Assembly (NCBI RefSeq): GCF_004917065.1
Contig: NZ_SSYA01000001.1
Location: 886,550-950,549 of the forward strand
Direction of reading: 5' to 3'
DNA length: 64,000 nucleotides
Source: Geomonas ferrireducens
Lineage (GTDB): Bacteria > Desulfobacterota > Desulfuromonadia > Geobacterales > Geobacteraceae
In this document: positions 10,235-19,884 of the stretch, piece after piece
Layout of the letters: the number at the start of each line of letters is the position of its first letter
Position numbering within the stretch: position 1 is the stretch's first letter
The notes under the pieces: generated by a model
Told to the model about the DNA's origin: nothing
Seen by the model: the letters and a program-made list of their open reading frames with translations, nothing else
Databases searched by the model: none
Translations under genes and position numbers: made by a program

Positions 10235-12286
10235 CTAGCTCTCATCCTCCTGGGTGCAGAAGTACTCGATGGTCTTCTGGGCGCAGGTGCGGCAGTAGCC
10301 GAGTTTCCCCAGCATGGTCACGATCATCCTGTCGTAGAGCTTCTGGTTCTCCTCGTTGGTCCGGTTGGCAAGCGCCCCGATGAGGCTTCCCGCCCCGGCG
10401 ATGTCGGACTTGAGCCGCACGTCGGTGACCGCCTTAACGAGCTCCAGGTTGTCCATGAAGTCGTAGCTCGGGTCTACCGAGATCTTCTGGCCGTAGATCT
10501 TCCGGATCGAGGTCCGGAACGAGGCGCGCTGCTCCTCGGTCTTGAGACCGATGCGCTCCTCTACGCTCTTCACGTAGCGCTCGTCGATCTTCAGCGCCTT
10601 CAGCTCGCCGGTCTGCGGATCCTTGTACTTCCACATCCGGTCCGGCCCGAGGTTCTCGGCGTCTATGCCGATGATCATGTTGACGTAGTTCTGCACGTCC
10701 TTCTTGATCGCGAAGGGCTCGTCCATGTAGGCGTTGAACATCTCGGTCATGATCCGTTCGCGGTAGAGCTTCTTTCCGGTCTTCAGGTCTTCCAGGTATT
10801 TGGCCCGCTCGTTCGGCTCGACCACGTAGTCAAGCACCACCCGCTCGAGGCTCTTGAAGACGTCGTAGGCGACCATGCAGCGCCCCTCGTTGGTCTCCGA
10901 GCTCTCCTTCAAAATCTGGATGCTCCTCCCGAGGCTGCGGTGCCCGAGCCCGCGCTGCCCAAAGCGCTTGGTGATGTCCGGCTCCTGCCCAAGGGTGTCG
11001 ATCACCTCGGCGAGCGCCTTGATGCTCTTCTCGCCGGCCACCTCGCCCGCGGCGAGCTTCATCGTCTCGATCGGGGTGAGTTTCTCCGATCTCGGGAGCC
11101 TGGTCAGCACGACCCCCACCGAAGCCGCGTAGTTCAGGTTCGGGTCCTGGTGCAGCTCTTCCTTCGTGAGGGTGGTCTTCGACTCGCCGCCGATGGCGTA
11201 GGCGGTGAGCCCCTCCTGCATCCGGTAGTTGGTGTTGTGGGAGACGTAGCAGATGCGGCAACGGTCGACGATCGGCGCCTCCTCCTTCTCGGCCAGGAAC
11301 CGGTTGAACTCGGAGTTGTTACTCGTCGCGATGATCATGGAATCGATGGGCCACTTGTACCCGTCGATCTCGATGGCGCGGTTCTGGATCACGCCGAGGT
11401 ACACCTGTACCAGGTCCTTCTTATTCTTGAAGATCTCGTCCGAAAAGTGGATGCCGCCACCGGCCACGCGGGCCAGTGCGCCGCGACGCAGGTCGAAGCG
11501 GTACGGGTTGTTGGTGTCGGAGAGGTGCAACAGGCGCTGGATCGACTCCTCACCCAAGAGGTCGACCGCCGAAGAGGTGATCTTGTCCTTGGCCGGGTAC
11601 TTGCCGGTCAGCGTGCCGAGGCTCTCGCTCATCGGGACGGGGAGCACCGCAATCGAGTCGAGCACCTTCTCGATGTCGTTATCGTGGTGCATCCGGATCT
11701 CATTGAGGATATAGCCGGTACTCGCGCCGAGTGGCCGGTAGTTCCGGTACAGGTTGTCCAGCTCGACCTCCGAGAACCCCTGCTCGCCGATGAAGCGGCG
11801 GCTCTCCTCCGGGTCCTCGAAGAGGTTCATGGCAAGGATCATAGGATCCTCGTACGTCTCCGAGTCGATCTCCCGGATGCGGCCGTAGTTCCCCATCTGT
11901 TCCATGTTCAGGAACCTGAAGCTGTACTTCCGGTTGCGACCTTGCAGGAAGTTGCGGTACTTGCCGCAGAGAAACTCCACGAAGAAGGTCTTGCCGTTGC
12001 CAGGTTCCCCCACCAGTACGAACGCCATCTCCTTGCTGGAGCCCCCTTCGGCCGCGTCCTTCACGAAGGAGACGAAGCTGTTGATCTCGTCGTACATGCC
12101 GATGGTGTGCTTGCGACCGGTCCGGAAGATGTTGAAGTCGTAGGTCGTCTTGCCGTTAACGACGACCTTCTCGAACCCCGGCTCCAGGATCATCCGGATG
12201 ATCCCCTGGAAGGCGTTTTCGAATACCCTTTCTCCCGCCTTGACGGCGGCCAGGTGCTGACGGAGCGTTTCGTTCTTCGCTGTCAT
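10235..12286 (-). CDS. prkA: PrkA-type AAA+ protein (canonical length)
   Basis: This 683-residue member of the PrkA/YeaG family carries Walker A GEPGNGKT near residue 97 and a Walker B-like segment, GGIHFSDEIF, near residue 280. A PrkA C-terminal domain follows. The start is supported by GGAGGGAACC just before the ATG. It is the first gene of the prkA-yeaH-spoVR-prkA2 run and has its own promoter upstream. In E. coli the equivalent genes are induced in stationary phase. Confidence 0.94.
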   Translation of the reverse strand: MTAKNETLRQHLAAVKAGERVFENAFQGIIRMILEPGFEKVVVNGKTTYDFNIFRTGRKHTIGMYDEINSFVSFVKDAAEGGSSKEMAFVLVGEPGNGKTFFVEFLCGKYRNFLQGRNRKYSFRFLNMEQMGNYGRIREIDSETYEDPMILAMNLFEDPEESRRFIGEQGFSEVELDNLYRNYRPLGASTGYILNEIRMHHDNDIEKVLDSIAVLPVPMSESLGTLTGKYPAKDKITSSAVDLLGEESIQRLLHLSDTNNPYRFDLRRGALARVAGGGIHFSDEIFKNKKDLVQVYLGVIQNRAIEIDGYKWPIDSMIIATSNNSEFNRFLAEKEEAPIVDRCRICYVSHNTNYRMQEGLTAYAIGGESKTTLTKEELHQDPNLNYAASVGVVLTRLPRSEKLTPIETMKLAAGEVAGEKSIKALAEVIDTLGQEPDITKRFGQRGLGHRSLGRSIQILKESSETNEGRCMVAYDVFKSLERVVLDYVVEPNERAKYLEDLKTGKKLYRERIMTEMFNAYMDEPFAIKKDVQNYVNMIIGIDAENLGPDRMWKYKDPQTGELKALKIDERYVKSVEERIGLKTEEQRASFRTSIRKIYGQKISVDPSYDFMDNLELVKAVTDVRLKSDIAGAGSLIGALANRTNEENQKLYDRMIVTMLGKLGYCRTCAQKTIEYFCTQEDES

Positions 12287-12350
12287 GGTTCCCTCCGCGT
12301 TTTGTTAAGCTGCGGTTTTTCCGTTTTAATTGATTTTGATATCCAAAAAA

Positions 12351-12380
12351 ATTATACCCCCGCCCCCTTTACTTTTGCAA
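12351..12380 (-). promoter_or_regulatory. Sigma-70-like promoter of the prkA cluster
   Basis: Read on the minus strand, TTGCAA is followed after 18 bases by a perfect TATAAT, about 65 bases upstream of the prkA start. The spacer is G-rich. This is an inference from motif and spacing only. Confidence 0.55.
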
Positions 12381-12644
12381 AGTCTTTAGGGGAGAGCCCC
12401 CGGGGGGGCAAGCGGCGGCACGGCAGCTCCCCGTCCCGCTGTTAATGCCTGCACTTCGGCGTTTACATTAGAATTTAGCCAAGGTATTGTACCCGGCATT
12501 GAGGTTTGTGCAAGCTGCCCCCTTAAACCGAAAAGTGCTCATGGCGACCCCGGCGCCGTCTTTTATTTTCCGTTTCGTCTGGTAGGATTTTGCGTGTTCC
12601 ACCTGGGGGGGGACTCTAATTGGGATGAAGAAAAGGAGGTCTAA
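12381..12644. other. Intergenic region between prkA promoter and lipoprotein gene
   Basis: There is no credible coding frame in this divergent region. It contains a C/G-rich stretch (near 12395-12440) that could fold into a hairpin and a strong ribosome site (AAGGAGGT) for the lipoprotein gene. I see no clear riboswitch or terminator. Confidence 0.4.
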
Positions 12645-13241
12645 ATGAAGAGGAAGATTTTATGGCTGGTGCTGGCGGCGGTGCTTGTTGCACTGGCCGG
12701 ATGTGGTGGTGGAAGCGACAGGCCGGTGTTGGAAACGACCATTGCGAGCGATTTGAACGTCGACGGTGATATTTTTGAGCCGCTAAACGGCGACCCTCGC
12801 ATAGTTGCGCAGGGGTCAACCGTTTTGACAGGGGTGACCAGCACCGGAGAGTACCGGGGATTCCTGAGCTTTCCGCTGAATGCCATCCCCTTGGATGCCT
12901 TCATACATTCGGCGACGTTGACCTTTACGCTCGTTCCGCCCACCGACGACATCCCGCTGGAAATGGAGTTGGTTTCCTTCCAGCCGTCGTCCGGGCTACT
13001 CCCGTCTTACTACGAGGAGGGGCTCACCGTCTACGCCTCGTCCCTGTACACCCTGCCGGCCCCAAACGCTTTCAATCAGGTATCCTTCAACGTCACATCC
13101 CTGATGCGCGAGGCCCAGCGGCGAGGTTTCGACGACTTCCAGCTCCGCGTCCTGGAGAACCGCGACTTCAACGTCCAGGGGCTGGTGGAACTCAGCGAAT
13201 CGAACTTAACGCCTCCGAAGCTGGTCGTGGTCTACGACTAG
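12645..13241 (+). CDS. Lipoprotein, possibly DNRLRE-like
   Basis: This 198-residue protein has a type II signal peptide and lipobox LAGC at residues 17-20, so it is a predicted lipoprotein. The mature part resembles beta-sandwich DNRLRE-type domains: a run of strands around RGFLSFPLNAIP, then IHSATLTFTL, and a C-terminal segment ending PPKLVVVYD. The family match is tentative. AAGGAGGT precedes the ATG. The stop codon abuts the stop of the converging HD-GYP gene with no base between them. Confidence 0.7.
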   Translation: MKRKILWLVLAAVLVALAGCGGGSDRPVLETTIASDLNVDGDIFEPLNGDPRIVAQGSTVLTGVTSTGEYRGFLSFPLNAIPLDAFIHSATLTFTLVPPTDDIPLEMELVSFQPSSGLLPSYYEEGLTVYASSLYTLPAPNAFNQVSFNVTSLMREAQRRGFDDFQLRVLENRDFNVQGLVELSESNLTPPKLVVVYD

Positions 13242-14684
13242 CTAGAAAAACCTGCTCACGTCCAGATCGTAGTGGTAGGCGTCGAGCGTGGCGGTAACGG
13301 TCTGGGGGGAGCCGGGGGAGCCAAGAGCGACCACCTCTCCCCCCTCCACCCACTCACCGCTGCGAGCGGCGATGATACGCACGAGCGGGTTGTCCCACTG
13401 CGCGGGGTCCTCGCTGTTGCCGACCACCACGGCCAGTTCCCCGCCGTCGAGCAGGAGAAGCGAGCCGACCGGGTGGATCCCCACGCAGCCGACGAAGAGT
13501 TTCAAGAGCGCCTGATCGTAGGATCTCCCGCTCTGGGAAAGCATCACCCTGAGTGCCTTATGGGGGGGATAGGCGTTCCTGCCGCTCACCCGTGATGAGG
13601 TAAGGCCGTCGTAGCTGTCCGCGATGCTGATGATGCGCCCCAAAAGCCCCAGTTTCCGGTACCCGACCCGCGGGTAACCCGAGAAATCCGCCATCAGGTG
13701 GTGCTCGAAGATCCCCGTGATGATGCGGGCGGAAAGTTCGTCGAGCCCCTTCAGGTTCATCACCTTCCTCACCCCGTACAGGGGATGCCGTTCCATCACC
13801 TCCCGCTCCTCGGCGGTAAGCTCCCCCGGCTTGTCCAGCAATTCAGGCGGCAGATCGCAGTACCCGATGTCGTGGAAGAGTGCGGCAAGCCCAAGCTCGC
13901 AGAGATGGAACTTGTTCATCCCGAGGCGCTTGCCCATGACGAGGGAGAGGATGCAGACGTTGGCGGCGTGGTGCTGGCTGGAGCGGTCGTGGGAACGCAT
14001 TGTGCTCAGCCCTAAAAGGTCGGCCTCGTGGGTGTAGAGGAGGTCGATCACCTGCTGTACCACGCGCTTCGACTCCCTGAGGCGCAGACGGCGCCCGGAA
14101 GCCACCTCTGCCGCAACCTCATCCATCGTCGCCAGGAGCTTTCGGTACAGCGGGCGGGCGGTGTGTCCCCCTCCCCTCACCCGGCGCTGCCGCGTCGAGA
14201 TGGTCAGCACCTCTTCCGCACGCAGGATATCGAACTCCAGCCCGGTGATCCCCCGCTCTTTGACGGCATCCAGGAACCGCTGGTACGGGTCGTCGCCGGT
14301 TTCCGGCTCACGCAACAGGTATGCGAGACGCTGCACGTCGTCCGCGCTCACGTCGGGAGCGAAGGTGATCCTCCCGAGTTGGTGGCGCTGCATGAGCTCG
14401 ATGATGTAGCGGGGCCCCTCGAAACTCGCGATGTCCGGTTTCAGCCGCAACTCGCCCAGGTACAGATGCGCTCCGGTCAATTGAAGAGAGGCGTCCTCGC
14501 TTCTCCCGGCAATCTCCCGCACCACCGCTAGCAGGTTCGTCACCCGCTGCAGGACGGCCGCATGACCGGGGCTGTAATTGGCGCAATTCTTCAAAAGGAC
14601 GAAGAGGTGCGAGACCAGGGTTTTTCCCAGCCGCGCCATTTCAGCTCCCAGACGTTCCCGGTCTGTCTCGACGTTCACGACCAC
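13242..14684 (-). CDS. HD-GYP domain protein (putative c-di-GMP phosphodiesterase)
   Basis: This 480-residue protein has a non-conserved N-terminal half (about 1-190) and an HD-GYP domain (about 200-400). The HD pair is in HDIGYCDLP, a metal-site His is in HPLYGV, and the GYP signature is in HHLMADFSGYPR. In typical active enzymes the first motif reads HDIGK and the third HHE...DGSGYP. Here Lys is replaced by Tyr and the third motif is partly degenerate, so activity is uncertain. The gene begins with GTG, 10 bases after the HEAT-repeat gene, so the two form an operon. Confidence 0.85.
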   Translation of the reverse strand: MVVNVETDRERLGAEMARLGKTLVSHLFVLLKNCANYSPGHAAVLQRVTNLLAVVREIAGRSEDASLQLTGAHLYLGELRLKPDIASFEGPRYIIELMQRHQLGRITFAPDVSADDVQRLAYLLREPETGDDPYQRFLDAVKERGITGLEFDILRAEEVLTISTRQRRVRGGGHTARPLYRKLLATMDEVAAEVASGRRLRLRESKRVVQQVIDLLYTHEADLLGLSTMRSHDRSSQHHAANVCILSLVMGKRLGMNKFHLCELGLAALFHDIGYCDLPPELLDKPGELTAEEREVMERHPLYGVRKVMNLKGLDELSARIITGIFEHHLMADFSGYPRVGYRKLGLLGRIISIADSYDGLTSSRVSGRNAYPPHKALRVMLSQSGRSYDQALLKLFVGCVGIHPVGSLLLLDGGELAVVVGNSEDPAQWDNPLVRIIAARSGEWVEGGEVVALGSPGSPQTVTATLDAYHYDLDVSRFF

Positions 14685-14694
14685 GCGCTCCCCC

Positions 14695-16380
14695 TCATCT
14701 CTTTCTCACGATCTTGGCCGCCCTCGCTTCGCTCACCGCCTGGTCGAGAAGCTCGCGCAACTCGCTCCCTCTTTTCTGGCTGCGCGCCTCCTCCAGAAGG
14801 GGGAGGACGGCGGAACCGTTGATGCGCGCAAGCCCCGCAAGGGCGAGCTGCACTGCCTCCTTTTCGCTCCCTTTGTTGAACCAATAACGTTTCATGAGCA
14901 GCTCGCGCAGCATCGGGATGGCACGCTCCTGCCCCAGCTCGCCGAGTGCCAGACAGACCGCCATCCGCTCCGGGAAGGGACGCTCCTGGAAATCGTCGGC
15001 CGCGGCCAGGGCGACAATCGGTTTCAAGGCGAAGGGTAGCCGCTCACGCGCCAGCACCTGGAGCGCCTTGATGCGCAACGCGCTCGACTCGTCGCGCAGG
15101 TACTTGAGGATGTACGGCTTGGACTTTTCATCGTCGGTGCGTTCAAGAAACCCGAGCACCTCGCGCCGGATGCGCGCCTCCCGGTTCGAGGTGAGCCCGA
15201 GGATCATCCTGAGTGCCTCGGGTGTCCCGATCAGGGAGAGGATCAGCACGAGGTTCCGTACCAAGTACCAGCGCGGGTCGTTCAGGAAGGGGCGGAACAC
15301 CGCCGGATCCTCGCGCCCGAGTTCAACCAGGACCTCGATCAGCAGCTTGCGCACCTTGAGCTTTTCCACCCTGCCGAGCAGTTCGCAGATCGGCCCGAGA
15401 GCGGGGAGCCCAAGGATCAGCAGCAACTCCTTCAGTTCGCCGTAACCGGTGCGGGCATCGGTGGTGTCCAGGGAGACCTGCAGCGTCTGGACCGTCGCGT
15501 CGGAGAGGACCGCGGCGAGCGCCGCTTCGAGCGGGGTCCGCTGTTCTTCTGTGATACCGATGCGCTGCCTCATCCGGTCGAGGAACCGGACCAGCTTGAG
15601 GGCATGCCCCATGTCGCCGGCGAGGAGCAAGGTGACGGCGAGGGTCTCCATCATCGCGATGAAGTCGCGGTAGAGCTCGGTGTCCCTTGTCCCCGCCACA
15701 GTCGCGGCCAGGACGCCGATGACGTCATCCAGCCCGTTGCAGCGTCCCTCGGCTTCCAGCGCGCCCTGCAGCCATTTCTCCTCGTCGACGTTCAGCATGA
15801 GGAGATGTTTCGGTATCATCCTCGGCGCGGGAGGGGGCTGCTCCGCGAGCGCCTGGCGGATACGTTCCAGCGCCTCGCGCTGGTCCCCCGAGGTGCCGGC
15901 CTCCTCGGTCGGAGCACCCTCCCGGAAATCCTCCTCGGTCAGGTACCCTATGTGCTGGAGGTTACGCTCCCAGAGCTGAGTGACGATATCGTCGTCGTTG
16001 CTCGGGCGGTCGAAACCGGCGATCCCCAGGAAGGCGGTGAGTTCCGCGCTCTGCACCCCCTGGTCGAAGAACAGGGCCCTGATGCCGTCGGCGTAGAGGC
16101 GACTTGCGATGCTCTCTTTGGGATCGGTGTTCTCGTACACCTTGGCGCCCTGGCAGCGAAGCGCGAAGGGGTCAACCTCCAGGCTCAGCTCACCGTAACG
16201 CGCAAGGTGTACCGTCATCTTGGTGTCGAGCTCGGAGATGAACCCGATGAGGACCGGGTTGTTCGGCAGATAGATCCTGAGCGCCTTGGAGGTCTTCACC
16301 ATGGTCTGGATGATCTGCACCACCGAGGCGTGTTCCTCTTTGCCAATGGTGTCTTCTTGTTGCAGCGTCTCTTGCGTCAT
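14695..16380 (-). CDS. HEAT-repeat protein
   Basis: This 561-residue protein has a C-terminal half (about 310-550) made of helical repeats of HEAT type, for example around VRNLVLILSLIGTPEALRMI and SSALRIKALQVLAR. The N-terminal part (20-170) resembles an adaptor region and contains no catalytic motif I recognise. It lies directly upstream of the HD-GYP gene and probably scaffolds or regulates it. No signal peptide is visible, so it is likely cytoplasmic. Confidence 0.75.
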   Translation of the reverse strand: MTQETLQQEDTIGKEEHASVVQIIQTMVKTSKALRIYLPNNPVLIGFISELDTKMTVHLARYGELSLEVDPFALRCQGAKVYENTDPKESIASRLYADGIRALFFDQGVQSAELTAFLGIAGFDRPSNDDDIVTQLWERNLQHIGYLTEEDFREGAPTEEAGTSGDQREALERIRQALAEQPPPAPRMIPKHLLMLNVDEEKWLQGALEAEGRCNGLDDVIGVLAATVAGTRDTELYRDFIAMMETLAVTLLLAGDMGHALKLVRFLDRMRQRIGITEEQRTPLEAALAAVLSDATVQTLQVSLDTTDARTGYGELKELLLILGLPALGPICELLGRVEKLKVRKLLIEVLVELGREDPAVFRPFLNDPRWYLVRNLVLILSLIGTPEALRMILGLTSNREARIRREVLGFLERTDDEKSKPYILKYLRDESSALRIKALQVLARERLPFALKPIVALAAADDFQERPFPERMAVCLALGELGQERAIPMLRELLMKRYWFNKGSEKEAVQLALAGLARINGSAVLPLLEEARSQKRGSELRELLDQAVSEARAAKIVRKR

Positions 16381-16573
16381 GCCCTTCCCTGGCGGCTACC
16401 ATGCCTCATGTGTTTCCGGCCCGAGTCGTTCTCATCTTTGCCCGGGTAGTATACGCGGCGGGAGGGGGGGATGTAAAGACGACGTTCTCATGAGAAGGAC
16501 GGGGAAGGTACAAAGGAGAGGCTTCGGCCCGAAAGCGGGAGAGGGACCAGCCAGAGGCCGTCGTTGATCGGGT

Positions 16574-16612
16574 AAAAAAAAGGGGGACGACCTTGCGGTC
16601 GCCCCCCCTTTG
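16574..16612 (-). terminator. Intrinsic terminator of groESL
   Basis: On the minus strand the stem GGGGCGACC / GGTCGTCCCCC with a short GCAA loop is followed by a run of eight T residues, about 20 bases after the groEL stop. Confidence 0.88.
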
Positions 16613-16631
16613 CTGCCAAATACGACTTTGG

Positions 16632-18338
<1,707 letters not shown>

Positions 18339-18629
18339 TTACTTCTCGACAACGCCGAGGATGTCGTCCTCACGCATGATGAGGTAATCCTCCCCCTCGA
18401 GCTTCACCTCGCTCCCTGCGTACTTACCGAACAGCACCTTGTCGCCCACCTTGAGATCGATCGGGTACACCTTGCCGTCCTCGCCCCTCTTCCCGTTACC
18501 GACTGCCACGACTTCGCCCTGCTGCGGCTTTTCCTTGGCGGTCTCCGGGATGTAAAGCCCACCGGCGGTCATGGTAGCTTCCTCAACCCTCTTCACGATG
18601 ATACGGTCCTGCAGCGGTCTAAGATTCAT
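18339..18629 (-). CDS. groS: Co-chaperonin GroES
   Basis: This 96-residue GroES starts [17 protein letters not shown]. The reading frame stays open for 20 more codons upstream, but the ATG at 18629 is the family start and has GGAGAGGAAAAGC before it. The mobile loop region (about 18-32, [12 protein letters not shown]) that docks on GroEL is present. It is the first gene of the groESL operon. Confidence 0.97.
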   Translation of the reverse strand: MNLRPLQDRIIVKRVEEATMTAGGLYIPETAKEKPQQGEVVAVGNGKRGEDGKVYPIDLKVGDKVLFGKYAGSEVKLEGEDYLIMREDDILGVVEK

Positions 18630-18682
18630 GCTTTTCCTCTCCTTTCTTGAGATACATACGATCTCTTGATATTGAAAAAATA

Positions 18683-18709
18683 TTAGCACTCAAAACCACT
18701 GAGTGCTAA
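18683..18709. promoter_or_regulatory. CIRCE operator (HrcA site)
   Basis: The sequence TTAGCACTC, nine bases, GAGTGCTAA is a perfect match to the CIRCE inverted repeat bound by the heat-shock repressor HrcA. It lies just downstream of the predicted groES transcription start and about 53 bases upstream of the groES ATG. Confidence 0.97.
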
Positions 18710-18719
18710 AGACCTGCTA

Positions 18720-18748
18720 AATATAAACAGCATGCCCTCAAAAATCAA
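18720..18748 (-). promoter_or_regulatory. groESL promoter (sigma-70 type)
   Basis: On the minus strand TTGATT and TATATT are separated by 17 bases. The expected start falls about 18713, immediately before the CIRCE operator, the usual arrangement for HrcA-repressed groE operons. Confidence 0.75.
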
Positions 18749-18788
18749 GGGCGCTCTCCAAATTATTTTTCCGCGTGCTATTCCAGCG

Positions 18789-19061
18789 TTACCACTTCCT
18801 TTTTGCCAGCTCCTCCGCGTAAAACTTCTGGTACAGGATCTCCCATTCCCGGCTTCCGGGAACCTTGGCCTGGCTGTAGGAGGAGAGTTTCACGCGCACA
18901 GCCTGATCCACCTGTTCCATGATGGAGAAGAAACCCTCGATCGACCCCTTGATCGCTTCCAGGGCGCGCCGCTCGTCCGGAAAATCGGCCAGGTCGTCGT
19001 TGTAGAGCTTGTCGTATATCTTGTGGGCTATGTGCGAGATGCGGTCTTCAGAGATGTGCAT
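18789..19061 (-). CDS. DUF507 family protein
   Basis: This 90-residue, highly charged, helical cytoplasmic protein belongs to the DUF507 family, whose function is unknown. The ATG at 19061 (MHISEDRISHIAHKIYD) is chosen because AAGGAG lies seven bases before it. A longer frame from 19094 lacks this support. A second DUF507 gene lies 39 bases upstream on the same strand; paired copies are common in Geobacter relatives. Confidence 0.85.
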   Translation of the reverse strand: MHISEDRISHIAHKIYDKLYNDDLADFPDERRALEAIKGSIEGFFSIMEQVDQAVRVKLSSYSQAKVPGSREWEILYQKFYAEELAKRKW

Positions 19062-19100
19062 GGTGGGCTCCTTGGTTTGCTTTACCGACGACACCGGTTA

Positions 19101-19382
19101 TCACAGGACGATCTTCCTCTCCTTGGCCAGTTTGTCCTTGATCATCTTCAACATCCTGTGCCGGTCGATCCCCGCCCCTCCCGTCGCCTTCAGGGTCTGT
19201 TCGAGAAGCGCCTCGGCATCGCGCTCAAGGTCCTCTTCCCGCTTCAGATCCTGCGCGATGGCCGCTTTGATGGCGGTAAGCACGGCGCCACGCCCCTGCT
19301 TCTGCTCCACGAGTTGGGCTCGTTCCAAATCGCCCAGAACCTTCTCCGCCAGACGTGCGATCTGCTCCTCTTTAAGACGCAT
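19101..19382 (-). CDS. DUF507 family protein
   Basis: This 93-residue DUF507 protein begins MRLKEEQIARLAEKVL and ends in a Lys-rich helix. It starts behind a GGGAGGGAAG ribosome site. It is the first gene of a two-gene DUF507 operon. No catalytic residues are evident. Confidence 0.85.
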   Translation of the reverse strand: MRLKEEQIARLAEKVLGDLERAQLVEQKQGRGAVLTAIKAAIAQDLKREEDLERDAEALLEQTLKATGGAGIDRHRMLKMIKDKLAKERKIVL

Positions 19383-19493
19383 CTTCCCTCCCGTTTATGA
19401 GGATTTTTCGTTCGGCGCATTCTACGTCAACCGGTCAAAATTGCAACAGTTTTGGGGCCGGTGGCACAACAATTCACATTAAAGAAAACAATG

Positions 19494-19522
19494 TTGCTTT
19501 CACATTTGGGCGACGCTACAAT
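19494..19522 (+). promoter_or_regulatory. Promoter of the 6S-like RNA
   Basis: TTGCTT and TACAAT are separated by 17 bases, and the predicted start near 19529 falls at the 5' end of the structured RNA. Confidence 0.75.
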
Positions 19523-19528
19523 ACAGCC

Positions 19529-19725
19529 ACTTACTTGCTCTCTCTGCGTTGTCCGTGAGGTTATTAACGCCCCTGCGGAATAATTTTTTGTACGGGAGCC
19601 TGTTTCGGTCGTGGTGTGCTGCCCCATTGCGCGGGAATTGCCTAAAGCGACCTACAGGAACCCACCTGAATGGGAACTCGCTGTGAGGCCCCCCAACCAA
19701 ACGACAAGGCGGAGAGAGCTGTAGC
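19529..19725 (+). ncRNA. ssrS: 6S-like RNA
   Basis: This roughly 190-nt transcript has no coding frame, its own promoter and a strong terminator. Its ends close into a long stem: CTCTCTCTGCGTTGTC near 19538-19553 pairs with GACAAGGCGGAGAGAG at 19703-19718. A mostly double-stranded rod with internal openings fits between them. Length, overall fold and isolated gene status match 6S RNA, which binds sigma-70 RNA polymerase in stationary phase. The identification rests on structure and size only. A covariance search with the 6S family model would settle it. Confidence 0.65.
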
Positions 19726-19730
19726 ACTGA

Positions 19731-19758
19731 GGGGATCCGGAAACGGATCCCCTTTTTT
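19731..19758 (+). terminator. Intrinsic terminator of the 6S-like RNA
   Basis: A perfect 9-bp stem GGGGATCCG / CGGATCCCC with a GAAA loop is followed by six T residues. Confidence 0.92.
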
Positions 19759-19823
19759 CGTCTTGCGCTCGGCCCCATATGGATATATAGCAGGAGTTGC
19801 TCCGCCTCCCGTCGTCGACGTAA

Positions 19824-19867
19824 CGCAGAACGCAGAACGTAGAACGTAGAACGTAGAACGTAGAACG
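19824..19867. repeat. Short tandem repeat, 8-bp unit
   Basis: The unit ACGTAGAA (first copies ACGCAGAA) is repeated about five times head to tail just upstream of the MBL-fold gene's ribosome site. It is non-coding. Confidence 0.8.
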
Positions 19868-19884
19868 GCTGTTAAGGAGGCCGC

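Noticed and set aside
10115-12445. Long plus-strand open frame of about 776 codons opposite prkA
   Set aside because: It is antisense to a clear PrkA protein with Walker motifs. High GC at third positions keeps the opposite strand open. The translated product is Val/Leu/Asp-rich without a domain.
19465-19485. Sigma-54 promoter (TGGCAC)
   Set aside because: The GC element is not at the required distance, and a better sigma-70 promoter lies just downstream.
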